Below are positions 9,798-21,196 of a stretch of 64,000 bases of DNA, piece by piece. A program made the position numbers and the translations under genes. The stretch spans positions 43,221,130-43,285,129 of the forward strand of contig CM068379.1 of NCBI GenBank assembly GCA_034770075.1. The letters are read 5' to 3'. How positions within the stretch are numbered: position 1 is the stretch's first letter; each line of letters opens with the position of its first letter. Origin of the DNA: Aralia elata (Eukaryota > Streptophyta > Magnoliopsida > Apiales > Araliaceae). The notes beneath the pieces are model-generated. The model saw only the letters and a list, made by a program, of their open reading frames with translations. It searched no databases and was not told the DNA's origin.

Positions 9798-11681
9798 TGT
9801 AGACACCCAAATTTTGCACTTCGTATGTTAACCTTGACAGGAGGGCAAAATCGTCAATTGAACCCGCCTGCGGGAGCAAAAGAATCGGCATACGTGCGAG
9901 GACTGGACGCCGCCGCGACAAGTTGCAGTCAAAATCAACGTGACGATAAAGCCATCTGAAATGAGTATTTCTGAATAATGTGTCACGTCCCGCAGTAATT
10001 ATCGGACTGCAAAATACAGGCATTTCGGATAAAACTGACAGCGCGACGCGAGAATCGAGGTGCGGTGCGGGAACCGAGAAGAATTAAATAATCAAAGTGG
10101 TTGGCGTGCTGGGTGGAAGGCAGGCGGCCAGCCGCAGATCAATCTGCGGCTGGCTCTGGCCAGCCTATAACAACTCATTGCAGCATACAGGGAGCGAGAG
10201 AGGAGAGGAATTCAGCAGATCCGAGAAGAAGAAAAATACAGCATCAAGAAGTTCGAAAATTGAGGAAGAAATAGCATAGATTTGCAACAAAAATAGGAGT
10301 AAAAGAGAGGAAAAAAGAGAGGAATAATATTCTTGTGAATTAATTGTATCACATATATCTTTTCTTCTATCCGAATAGACAAATTTACATCCATTTGGAT
10401 TTCATTTGCAAGGTAAAAAATCTCCTTATTTTTGCAATTTCTATCACATCTTTTGGTCAAATTAAATGTAGTTTTCATGTAATTTATGATGGAACAATGA
10501 ATTAGGGATTATTAGTGAGGGTTCCATCGGAACAAAATTCTTCCTAATAACCCAATGATATTTATTCGTTGATCTTTTTTTGTTTGTTTTACGATGTTAT
10601 ATTTGGCATAGTTCTTTTAGATCGATATTTTAGGATGTCTTGGTATTGTTAGATTATCCGTGTTGGTTATTTCTTGTAACATCCGATTGTGGGTGTGTGG
10701 AAATTTGTTTGTGAGCCTAGGAAAGCGACCCCGTGGTCCAAATCTGATGATGGACATATCTTGATGTAAGAAGTAGGAATGATGTAGTTTTCATTGTAAA
10801 TATGTAATCGTCGGGCCTTAAAACGACGCTAAAGCAAGAATCGTGTTTAAGGTCCCGTCATAGTGAAAATATGTGATTGTTGGCGTTCGGGGGTATTTTG
10901 ATGGCTTACATGCCCGTGAATAACCCCCTACGCGTTTTGATGTTTACATTGATTTGTAACATCAAACAAAGGATTTCAAAACCAAAACAATAAAGATTTT
11001 TCTAAAATCGATCAAAATAGGTTATTAGCATCACGAGGATAATAAATTGGGAATGCTAACGAATGTCGACTCCTATTTTAACGAGAAAGCTAAAGGAAAT
11101 CGTTTTCAAACATCACAAAATTTGATTTTAGAAATGAGTAATGTTTTATTAAACCTTGATGTATAGGGCGAAAGAGATCCTAGAAATTGCCTATCATTTG
11201 TGAAAGCAACGTATAAATCTCGATTCCTATTTTGGCTAAGGCTTAATAAAATCCTCTTTTTCCAAAACGACACCTAAAGAAAAATTCCATGGCTTTTGAC
11301 AAATTAAAATCAAACCTCTCTCATAAGGAATCAAGCTTTCTCGTGTAGACATTCCGAAGCGTTCCCAAATTAAAGCACGATTTTCCCAAGAATCCAAATG
11401 ATTCTTTCATACAAACTCACCACAACATTCACATAAGCACACACACACACACACCTGCACATATACACATTTCATGAATTAAAAGATAGGACAGCATCAA
11501 GATTGCGGTAACCGTGTTTTACGGAAGTCGAGGGGTGCCTAACACCTTCCCCTCACTTAAGCAAGCCCCCGAACTCTATGAATCTCGATTCGCAGACCAA
11601 TTAATTCGGAGTCACACATGAGCCAGCGATTTACGAAAACGAAAACTCGGATGAGTTGGTACATCCATTTCAAATATACCA
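9798..11681 (+). repeat. Tat LTR (about 1.88 kb)
   Basis: It starts TGTAGACACC after the polypurine tract and ends CA at 11680-11681, two bases before a TGGCGACTC primer-binding-like site. It includes a perfect inverted repeat (10127-10154) followed by a TATA-like word at 10166, a CA microsatellite near 11437-11452, and the GGGTGCCTAACACCTTCCC word (about 11534) often seen in Ogre-type LTRs. The end is inferred from the TG...CA rule and the PBS, not from a second copy. Confidence 0.75.
10127..10154. promoter_or_regulatory. 13-bp perfect inverted repeat in the Tat LTR, upstream of a TATA-like box
   Basis: Arms GCCAGCCGCAGAT (10127-10139) and its complement (10142-10154) are separated by CA. 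TATAAC follows at 10166. The 9-bp core is the same as in the pair at 8580-8621. Regulatory role is inferred from position only. Confidence 0.6.
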
Positions 11682-11833
11682 ACTGGCGACTCTGGTTAAT
11701 TGGCTCATCATAAAAAACGATCTTTCAAAACCCCGTCGACATCATTGCCGCCCTTTTCCCAAAATCACCTAATCAAGAGGCTAAAATTGGAAAAGACTAA
11801 AAGGACACCACGAAGCGAAAAACCCGGCGTCGA
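11682..11833 (+). other. PBS plus leader scrap of a second Tat copy, right of the LTR
   Basis: TGGCGACTCTGG at 11684 fits a primer-binding site (complement of a tRNA ending GTCGCCA) placed two bases after the LTR end. A 3' LTR should instead be followed by target DNA. About 150 bp of leader-like sequence then stops near CGTCGAC (11829-11835), where Athila A sequence begins. The simplest reading is a tandem LTR-internal-LTR-internal copy later truncated. Confidence 0.5.
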
Positions 11834-12182
11834 CAATGGCTTTCTTATCATATCTCACTTCCATGCCCCGCACATAAGATATACCGTTCTGTGTTTCACG
11901 TGCATTGGCATAAAATTCACGAACAATCGCCATCGGTGTTGGCATAGATGATTCAACAAATAATGCCCATCCATGCTCAATAATTTGTCTCTTAATCATC
12001 CCATATTCATCATTAGGCTTCAACCCTCTTTCCACAACAAAATTTTTTCCAAGCCATACATCCAAATAATTGTGCTGAGCCAACAGATTCACGAATCGAT
12101 GAGTGTCCAACACATCCCTAGCTTCTATTTCCTCATCACTACTACTCGATGAGGACACCACACGAGCTCTCTTCAATGCCAT
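11834..12182 (-). pseudogene. Athila A accessory ORF, N-terminal fragment (plant transposon-protein family)
   Basis: It starts MALKRARVV at 12182 with a serine/acid linker, then HRFVNLL, ERGLKPNDEYGMIKRQII, AIVREFYANA and VRGMEVRYDKKAIVD. The same blocks occur in the full-length accessory ORFs of Athila D and F. These belong to the family Pfam calls putative plant transposon protein (Transposase_32, from memory). Homology stops near 11830 where Tat-derived DNA begins; the residues after that are not part of the gene. Function is unknown. No lesion is seen in the surviving part. Confidence 0.8.
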
Positions 12183-13070
12183 TTAAAATATTGCTCACAA
12201 TGTAAAAGCTCAGTGAATACCAAAGAAATTTAACAATGTAACCCAATATAGAAATCCCAAGTGCTAGCAATTTTCACTATACTGCAATTTATATAAATAA
12301 CCCAATGAAGCAGAAAGCAGTTGAAAAGAAAATACCAATACTTGGAACGTGGTCAAAGAAATCCTAATTGTGTACCAATTCTCCTGAACGGTAGTGTCGG
12401 AACATGTGAATAGTAGTAGAGAGGTTGAGACTATGGAGATAACTGACAGAAATTATGTGGGGAAAAATTAAGGTTTAGAAGATGATAGAAAGGGTTATGA
12501 TGAAGAATCAATAGGTGAATGGGTATAGGATTAGGAAGAGAAGGTTAGGGTTTGATTGGATTTGAATGTATGAAATTTGATTTGGATTAGAAATAGGAGA
12601 GTGGGGGAAGAAATTCGAATTTGGATCAGAAATAGGAGTAAAGGTTTGAATGTCTGGTGAGGAGTAATAAGTAGGGCACAATCAGGTCGGGTTAAAACAA
12701 TCTAGTATCTGTGTCCAGGTTACGGCGCACCCGCGCAGATTTGCAGTTCAAAAACAGCGCGCCCGCGCCGAAGTGGCAGAGAGCCAAAAATTTCTTCTGG
12801 TAGACCGCACGCCCGCGCCGTTCTGCCTTGTAATCCTTGCACAGCCGCGCTGCCCTACATCTTGATTTTGTTATTCTTTTTACTCCTGGCTGCATGACCA
12901 CTAATTTGACAAGATGCAACCTGTAAAGGCAACGTTCACATATTATACTCCTAAAACAATAAATTAACTACTCTAACTCCTATCAAAAAAATAAAATAAA
13001 ATAAACAATAAATGGGTTGCCTCCCATTGAGCGCTTGATTTTAAGTCTTTTAGCCTGACTACTCCCTGTT
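12183..13070 (-). other. Athila A noncoding region between pol and the accessory ORF, with GC motifs
   Basis: No gene is visible. From about 12720 to 12857 it holds GC-rich words such as CACCCGCGCAG, GCGCGCCCGCGCCG and CGCACGCCCGCGCCG in otherwise AT-rich DNA. Similar CCCGCGCAG words occur in this element's LTR (19610-19730). Near 13020 is the conserved Athila post-pol block (GGTTGCCTCCCA on the plus strand). Confidence 0.6.
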
Positions 13071-16000
13071 TCATTCCGGATTGGAGAGAATAACTAAGGA
13101 TTTCTGGCGATCGTAATCACCACCCCAATAATGCTTTAAGCATTGTCCGTTGACTTTGAATGGCTCGTCCGAATTAGTTCTAGCTATCTCAATTGCACCA
13201 TGCGGGAAGACTTGTTGTATAATGTATGGGCCTGACCATCTTGATTTTAGCTTTCCAGGAAATAATCTCAGTCTAGAATTGTATAGCAACACCGCTTGCC
13301 CCGGTTCAAACTTTCTTTGTATGATCTTTTGATCGTGCCATTTTTTAGTTTTTTCTTTGTAGATTCTGGCATTTTCATAGGCTTGCAGGCAGAATTCATC
13401 CAGTTCATTGACCTATAACAGTCTCTTTTTGCCTGCAGCTTGTAGATCAAAATTCAATTTCCGTATAGCCCAATATGCTTTATGCTCAAGTTCAACTGGG
13501 AGATGACATGCTTTACTATACACAAGCTGGTATGGTGACATCCCAATCGGAGTTTTAAACGCAGTCTGGTATGCTCAAAGAGCGTCATCTAACTTTAATG
13601 ACCAATTCTTTCGATTTGGATTCACTACCTTCTCAAGAATCCGTTTCACCTCTCTGTTCGAAACTTCGGCCTGGCCACTTATTTGGGGATGGTAAGTGGT
13701 TGAGATTCTATGCTTAACTCCATATTTGGCCAAGAGCTGTGAAAGATTTGTTGCAAAAATGGTTCCCTTGGTCACTAATGATTGCCCTCGGTGTGCCAAA
13801 TCTTGTAAATATGTTTTTTTGGAGAAATTTCAACACCACCTTGGCATCATTTGTTGGTAGTGCAACTGCTTCTACCCATTTCGACATGTAATCCACTGCT
13901 AGTAGAATGTATTCATTGATAAAGGATTTTGGGAAAGGACCCATGAAATTAATACCCCAAACATCAAAAATTTCAACTTCTAAGACCATGTTTAAGGGCA
14001 TCTCATTACGTTTTGATATGTTACCCATCTTTTGGCATCTATCACATCTCTGTACGAATTGATGGACATCCTTGAACAATGTTGGCCAAAAATCCTACTT
14101 GTAAAACCTTGGCCGCTGTTTTCTCAGCTCCATAGTGTCCTCCATATAACGAGTCATGACAATAATGTAAGATGCTATATGTTTCGCATTGAGGGATACA
14201 CCGTCGTATAATCTGATATGCGCACTGTTTGAATAAAAATGGCTCATCCCATATGTACCTTTTAACATCATGTAAAAACTTCTTCTTTTGCTGATTTGTC
14301 AAATATGGGGGATAGGCGTTGCTTACTAAATAATTGACAAAATCTGCATACCATGGAATTTCTGAGTTTATAACCAACAATCGTTCATCCGGGAAGTATT
14401 CATTGTTCACTGTTTTATCATTCTTTGCATGTTCCTAGTTCTCCAATCTCGACAGATGATCCGCCACTTGATTTTTCGTCCCCTTCCTATCTCGAATTTC
14501 CAAGTCAAATTCCTGGAGTAGAAGAATCCATCTAATTAGCCTCGGCTTCGCATCTTTCTTCGAAATCAGATATCGTATATGAGCAAAATTTATCAAAAGC
14601 ATACACTACCGCTAGCAACTCCTTCTCGGTAGTCGTATAGTTGAGTTGGGCATCAGACAATGTTTTGCTAGCATAATAGATGGCGTGAAAAACCTTTTCC
14701 TTTCGGTGACCCAGAACAGCCCCAATAGCATAGTCACTAGCATCACACATTAACTCGAATGACATTGACCAATCTTGTGCTACTATCACAGGCGTTGTGG
14801 TCAATTTCTTCTTCAAAACCTCAAAAGCCGTCAAACATTCATCATCAAACTTGAATGGAACATCTTTCTCCAATAGACTGCATAAAGGCTTAGAGATTTT
14901 AGAAAAGTCCTTTATGAATCTCCTATAAAACCCGGCGTGTCCCAAGAAGCTTCGTATCCCCTTAACTGTAGTTGGTGGAGGTAGATTTTCAATTGTCTCC
15001 AATTTAGCTCGATCTACCTCTAACCCTTTTAACGACACCTTGTGCCCAAGAATGATCCCCTCTTGCACCATAAAATGGCATTTTTCCCAATTGAGCACTA
15101 AATTGGTTTCCACGCATCTTTTCAAAACCAGGACTAGATTTTCCAAACAACTATCAAAGGAATCACTAAACACTAAAAAATCATCCATGAATACCTCCAT
15201 ATTGCGTTCAACCATATCTGAGAAAATAGCCATCATACATCTTTGAAACGTCGTTGGTGCGTTACATAATCCAAAAGACATCCTTCTGAAAGCGAAAGTA
15301 CTATAAGGACAAGTGAAGGTAGTCATTTCCTGGTCTTCGGGGGCAATCACTATCTGATTATAGCCTGAATAACCATCTAACAAGCAATAAAACTCGTGTC
15401 CAGCCAGTCTATCTAACATCTGATCAATGAAGGGTAGAGGAAAGTGATCCTTGCGGATTGCTTTGTTTAGTTTTCTGTAGTTCATACAGACCCTCCATCC
15501 GGTCACTGTCCTTGTCGGTATCAATTCATTATTTTCGTTCTCCACAACCGTCATACCACCCTTTTTAGGCACACACTGTACTGGACTCACCCAACTGCTA
15601 TCAGAGATGGGGTAAATGATACCTGCATCAAGCCACTTCAAAATTTCCTTTTTCACCACGTCTTTCATGATTGGGTTCAGCCTCTTTTGTTGCTCAATTA
15701 TTGGTTTGGCATCATCTTCCAAAAGGATCTTATGCATACAAAATGAGGGGCTAATTCCTTTAATGTCCACGATGGTCCAACCAATTGTCGATTTGTACTC
15801 CCGGAGAACTCGTATCAACTTACTTTCATGCAATTCATTAAGTACAGATGCAATGATAACATGCAAAGTAGTTGATTCACCCAAATAAGCATTCCTGAGA
15901 TGATTAGGTAGTGGTTTAAGCTCAAGTGTTGGGGGTATTTTGCTCAAAGGGTTGCTCTGTGCTATTCAATGGTTCGAATGGGATTTTGAATCGGTGTATC

Positions 16001-16822
16001 CTAGGTAATGCATCCAACCTCTGAAGATAATCAATAATCTCAGCATCATCTAAATCTTCCTCCCCTGACAAGGTAGTCTCCAATGGATCCCTAATCATTA
16101 GCTTCAAAAATTCATCATCCACGACTTTTTTCACCATATCCATTATGAATCCTCTTCGTCCATAGGAAACCTCATAGCCTTAAACACATTGAACTTCACT
16201 TCTTGGTCTTGAACTCTCATAGTTAATTCTCCTTTCTGCACATCAATGAATGTTCTACCGGTTGCTAAGAATGGTCTCCCAAGTATGATAGGAATGTCCT
16301 TGTCTTCTTCGTAATCCAATATGATGAAATCAGCTGGAACTATGAACTTATCAACTTTAATAAGTATGTCCTCCACAATTCCTCTCGGGTATGTAACAGA
16401 CCTATCTGCTAGCTGAAGAGAGATGTTTGTAGGTTTCGGTGCAGGTAAGCCCAACTGAGAGTATTCGATAATGGCATAAGGTTGATACTAGCTCCCAAAT
16501 CACATAAACATTTATTAAATGACAAGTTACCAATAGTGCAAGGAATAGTAAAGCTGTCAGGATCTTTCAACTTTGGTGGCAATTTCTTTTGGAGTACAAC
16601 ACTACATTCTTCAGTCAATGCTACTATTTCATAGTCCTCCAACTTTTTCTTCCTTGACAAGATTCCCTTCATAAACTTAGCGTAACTCGACATCTGCTCT
16701 AAAGCCTCCGCAAATGGTATGTTAATTTGTAACTTTTTGAAAATTTCGAGGAACTTGGAGAATTGCTTATCTTTCTTCTGTTTCTGAAGTCTCTGTGGAT
16801 ATGGAACTGGGGGATATTTCAT
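13071..16822 (-). pseudogene. pol: Athila A protease-RT-RNase H-integrase, broken
   Basis: Read leftward: a gag C-terminal block (PQRLQKQKKDKQFSKF), protease DLGASINLMPLS near 16470, then RT (GWRVCMNYRKLNK; catalytic FMDD near 15190), RNase H (MCDASDYAIGAVLG), integrase (WGINFMGPF; SGQAEVSNREV) and the C-terminal tail to a stop at 13071. Frame changes occur near 16820, 16470, 16143 and 15947, then inside RNase H near 14575 and at several points in integrase. The RNase H break removes the strand that in Athila D carries the YTDHSA aspartate and shifts the frame. The copy cannot make a working polyprotein. Confidence 0.85.
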
Positions 16823-18366
16823 TGATGGTGTTGTTTGTCCCTTTTCTTTTTCTTGTTGCTCAATTTCAGACTTCTTTCCTTCCTTGAAAGTTCTGTCATT
16901 TCAATTTCTGGTGGGTTGCGCGCCCGCACTACGTCCCCATGTAATTCAGGCGCGGCCGCGCCTGTTGGCAGTAATTGTTTTTTGCTTCTCAAAGTGACAG
17001 CTTGGCATTGTTCCTTCCCGTCTCTTTTCGGATTAACTTCAGTATCACTTGGGAATGCTCTTTGGGGTCGACTATTCAAAACATAAGCTAACTGTCCCGA
17101 CTGATTCTCTAGATTTCTAATCGACACCGCCTAACTTTTCACATTCATATCTACTTGGTTTAATAGCTTATCCTGATCATTCATTCTCCTCTCAGAAGTT
17201 GTAATAAATTTTGTCAAGCAGTCCTCCAAACTTGGTTTCTTCTCTGTCTGTTGTGGAACTTGATTTTGAAAACCTGGGGGATTTTGTGGTCTTGGAGCTT
17301 GATTTTGAGTCTGTGTATTGTTGCTCCAAGAAAAACCTGGATGATTTCTCCACCCCGGATTGTAAGTGTTTTGGTAAGGGTTTGGTGGTCGTTGGTAGCT
17401 ACCCATAAACTGCACTACTTCAGGATTAATGGGACAATAATCTGTATGATTTGATCCCGCGCATAGCTCACAAACATAAGCAACTTGTTGAGTTTTCAAC
17501 CCTGCTATAGCATCAATCTTCTTAGACATAGCTGCCATCTGAGCTGCTAATGTTGTGACTGCGTCAACCTCTAATACCCCGGCTACCTTTTGTTGATTCA
17601 TTCTGGAAGTCGGCCACTGATAATTGTTGGCAGCCATTGTCTCTAATAGTTCATAAGCCTCATCAAACTTTTTATCCATAAGTGCTCCTCCCGCTGCTGC
17701 ATCTATGTTGGATCCAGTATTACCACTTAACCCGTTGTAGAACGTCTGGACCTGTAGCCACTTAGGTAGTCCATGGTGTGGGCATCTTCTCAATAAGTCC
17801 TTAAACCTCTCCCAAGTCTCATACAGTGACTCTCCATATTGTTGCTCATAAGTAGAAATCTCGTTCCTCAATTTAGCAGTTTTAGCCGACGGAAAGAATT
17901 TCGCAAGAAATTTCTGAGCTAAGTCGTCCCAAGTCGTAATGGATCCCGGCGGTAGCGAGTGCAACCAACTCTTTGCTTTATCCCTCAGAGTGAATGGGAA
18001 TAGACGTAGTCTGACCGCATCATCCGAAACATTGTGATATTTGAATGTATCACAAATCTCAAGGAAGCTCACCAAATGTTCATTCGGATCATCAGTGGCC
18101 AATCCCCCAAACTGCACCGAATTCTGGATCATCTGAATTGTTCCCTGTTTAATTTCAAAAGTGTTTGTAGTGATAGCTGGCCTCGTGATGCTTGACTTGA
18201 TCTTATCTATCTTAGGCATGGAATATTCCCTCAATGATTTGTACTCTTCGTTATCCATGTTCACTTTCTCAATTGTCTCTTTGTAGAATTTTCTCAACTG
18301 GCGTATCTTGTTTTCAAGATCGTCCTCACACTGCACAAGTTCCGGTTGTTTTGATCTAGTTTGCAT
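16819..18366 (-). pseudogene. gag: Athila A gag, interrupted
   Basis: It starts MQTRSKQPELVQ at 18366 and contains the conserved gag blocks LVSFLEICDTFKY, FPFTLRDKAKSWLHSLP, WDDLAQKFLAKFFP and WERFKDLLRRCPHHGLP, then a zinc-knuckle-like CELCAGSNHTDYC. A TAA at 17131-17133 interrupts the frame, which continues in phase to 16819 before shifting. Gag would form the particle that packages element RNA. The C-terminal linker carries a GC-rich insertion that is an 18-bp palindrome at the DNA level (16947-16964). Confidence 0.85.
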
Positions 18367-18487
18367 AAACGAACCAGAATCACCTGAAAAAGAAAATAAA
18401 GGAAAAGAAAAAAATAAAAGTGAATGTTGTTTAACTAAAATTGAATCAATTAGACTGATAATTAAAAATTACAAACACAAAAAATTT

Positions 18488-18499
18488 CCCCGGGCGCCA
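18488..18499 (-). other. Primer-binding site of Athila A
   Basis: On the minus strand TGGCGCC followed by CGGGGA lies a few bases after the LTR end, like the intact Athila site in elements D and F but missing the middle GTTGC. It matches the tRNA-Asp type site known for Athila. Confidence 0.75.
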
Positions 18500-18505
18500 A
18501 AAACT

Positions 18506-19895
18506 TGTTTACCTAAATCTATACTAGCAAAATACGCAAGTATACGCAGTCCACAAGTAATAAAGAATAAGTAGAGTATCGCTCCCACGAGGAAAATATG
18601 CAATTTATAATAATAAAAATCAGTTCTAAACTAACTCAATTAAATTAAACAAGAGATTAAATGTGTGTTAGGCTGAGAATTTTAATAAAACTAAGAAAAT
18701 AAATTTCGAAAACAGATATTATTGGAAACTTGAGATTACAATTTCACTTATTGCTTCATTTTAATCTAAATACTTCCTGTTAAATTATGACAAGTAATTC
18801 AGATTGTTAATCAAGAACTCATCAATATGTAAAACCAATTCTCAGTGTATCATAGACAAATCAACCCAAATCTACAAAGATTAGAATTAAGTTGAACACC
18901 CTAGATAACCAATTCACTATATCTCTATGTGAATTACAATTAAAAGGGATTTGAAGCTCAGGTTCCTTATCAGATTACATGCGGTGTATAGGTATATCTC
19001 TATCCTAAACACAAATTATGAATCCTAAACGTAAGTAGAAAACATAATCACATGCTAATATGATCAGATCTAACATATAATCCATCTCTCAATTTCATAT
19101 AGATTATCACGGTAATTACTGCCCAGGTACTTAAACAATTAAGCTTAAATCATATTAGACAATCTAAAAATAATTATCAATAATTAACTAGGAAGCATAT
19201 TAGATAAAAACTATGAAATAAGATCCATTACAATATTAATAGAAAATTAGTTCATACATAAACCAAAATCTATAATCCACAAATTAAATAGCATTCAGAA
19301 TTACAAACTAAGAGATAGCGAAGAGAAATAAAACTCCGATCGTAGCCTCCAATCTCTCCTTAGCTCCTATAATCACTCCTACGTGCTATCCAAATTGCTT
19401 CAAATCTCCAATTGATTACAAATTAAAAATTATGTTTCTTAATTCCTAGATAAAATATCAACTACTGAAAACTAACTATTTATAATTCCTACTAAACGTC
19501 CAAAACCAAATAGAAAAAACAAGTTTGATTACAACTCAAATTCTGGTCCAAAACTAAAAAAAAAAGTCAAACTTCTTCCTTTGGTCAACTCCCGACCTAG
19601 CGCAGTAGCGCTAAGTCCCAGCACAAATCCGGCCCGCCCGCGCAGTCCTTCAACAGAGCCACATTCTGGCACCCAGCGCGCGCGCTGCTTTCCTTCACAA
19701 TATCGGCGCGGCCGTGCAGTTCTTCAGCACTTCTGACTTTGGCTTCTTCAGTACTCAATTTCCATCAACTTTGGTTCCAAATGCAAAATACCTACACAAA
19801 CACAGAAAACACATGAAAAGTAACTAAAACTCAAGGATTTAAATAATAATGCAGTCAATTGGTATCCAACTCATAGGTATGAAACCTACTCATCA
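18506..19895 (-). repeat. Athila A 5' LTR (1.39 kb)
   Basis: On the minus strand it starts TGATGAGTAGGTTTC at 19895 and ends ACA at 18506, next to the primer site. GC-rich words (19605-19730), including GCGCGCGCGC and CGGCGCGGCCGTGC, stand out in AT-rich DNA. No second LTR is in the window. Confidence 0.85.
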
Positions 19896-21066
19896 ATGCT
19901 GTAATGAATCTTGCCAACGATTCCTCTAAACTCGATTTTCTCTCTGCCTATTGTAGAACTTGGTTCTGAAAGCCTGGTGGGTTTTGTGGACTTGGAGCTT
20001 GGTTTTGAACCTGAGCATTATTACTCCACGAGAAACCCGGATGATTCCTCTACCCCGGATTATAAGCATTCTGTTATGGCTATTGTGGTCTATTATATCT
20101 TCCTATGAACTGTACCGACTCTGCATTGATGGCACATTGATCCGTAGCATGATTTCCTGAACACAATTCACAAATCATCGCCACTTGCTAAGTTGCTTGT
20201 GGTCCACATGCTTCAATCTTTTTCGTTAATATCGCCATTTGTGCTGATAAGGCTGTTACTGCATCTATTTCAAATTTCCCAGGTGCTTTCGGTGCAATTA
20301 CCCTCGTAATAGGCCACTGGTAATTATTGGCAGCCATGGTTTCTAATAACTCAAACACTTCATCAAAGTTCTTAGCCATGAGTGCCCCTCCCACAGCTGC
20401 GTCTATGCTCGTTCGGGTATTACTACTTAACTTGTTGTAGAATGTCTGAACCTGAAGCTACTTGGGTAGCCCATGATGCAGGCATCTTCTCAATAAGTCC
20501 TTGAATCTCTCCCAAGCTTCATACAGAGATTCTCCATGTTGTTGCTCAAAAGTAGTAATGTCGTTTCTCATCTTCGCAGTTTTCGCTGGCCGGAAGAATT
20601 TTGATAAAAAATTTTGGGCCAAGTCGTTCCAAGTAGTGATGGATCCCGGTAGAAGCTAGTGTAGCCAACTTTTTGCTTTATCCCGCAATGTGAAGGGAAA
20701 TAGCAGTAGTCTCACTGCATCATCCGTAACATTGTGGTACTTGAACGTATCACAAATCTCCAAGAAGCTCACCAAATGCTCATTCAGATCATCATTAGCC
20801 AATCCCCCAAACTATATTGAATTCTGAATAATCTGAATTGTACCTGGCTTAATTTCAAAGGAATTAGTAGTGATGGCCGTCCTGGTGATACTTGACTTTA
20901 GCTCATCAATTTGGAGCATAACATAGTCCCTCGATGATTTCTGCTCTTCGTTCGCCATTTTCTCTTTCTCAAGCGTCTCTTGGCAAAATTTCCTCAATTA
21001 GCGTAACTTGTTCTCAAGATTATCCTCACACTGCACTAGTTTCGGTTGTTTTGATCGCATTTGCAT
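19896..21066 (-). pseudogene. gag: Athila B gag remnant
   Basis: A start like that of Athila A (ATGCAAATGCGA, 21066) is followed by recognisable gag blocks: the SSITRTAITTNSFEIKPGTIQ region at 20830-20920 and GGALMAKNFDEVFELLETMAANNYQW near 20320-20394 (quoted in part: FDEVFELLETMAANNY). Several in-frame stops break it, for example after the N-terminal leucine-rich stretch and near 20460. It stops at the Athila A insertion. Confidence 0.8.
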
Positions 21067-21177
21067 AAACGAATCAAAAGTCACCTAAAACAGGAAATAA
21101 AAGAAAAAATAAGTTTGCTTAATTAGAACAGACTTAATTAAACTGATATTGAAAATTATAAACACAAATAATCTCCC

Positions 21178-21190
21178 CAGTAACAGCGCA
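21178..21190 (-). other. Decayed primer-binding site of Athila B
   Basis: The minus strand reads TGCGCTGTTACTGGGGA in the place where intact Athila copies have TGGCGCCGTTGCCGGGGA. The spacing to the LTR end is as in the other copies. Confidence 0.6.
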
Positions 21191-21196
21191 AAAACT

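Larger units (their letters stand above)
1..11681 (+). mobile_element. Tat-lineage (Ogre/Retand-like) Ty3/gypsy retrotransposon, 3' part
   Basis: The order is end of a pol intron, pol (RT, RNase H, second RNase H, integrase), two antisense accessory genes, a tandem-repeat array, a polypurine tract, and an LTR starting TGTAGACACC. A second archaeal-type RNase H between RNase H and integrase, a pol intron, antisense extra genes and satellite-like repeats in the 3' untranslated region are known marks of the Tat clade. The 5' LTR, gag and protease lie left of the window, so no LTR pair or target duplication can be checked. Clade assignment is secure; the exact family is not. Confidence 0.9.
11834..19895 (-). 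mobile_element. Athila A, degenerate Athila-lineage element lacking its 3' end
   Basis: On the minus strand the order is LTR (19895-18506), primer site, gag, protease, RT-RNase H-integrase, noncoding region, and the first 117 codons of the accessory ORF. It is cut near 11830 by Tat-related sequence, so the 3' LTR is absent. Its LTR right edge abuts Athila B gag, so A appears to have inserted into B. Many frameshifts and stops mark an old copy. Confidence 0.85.
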
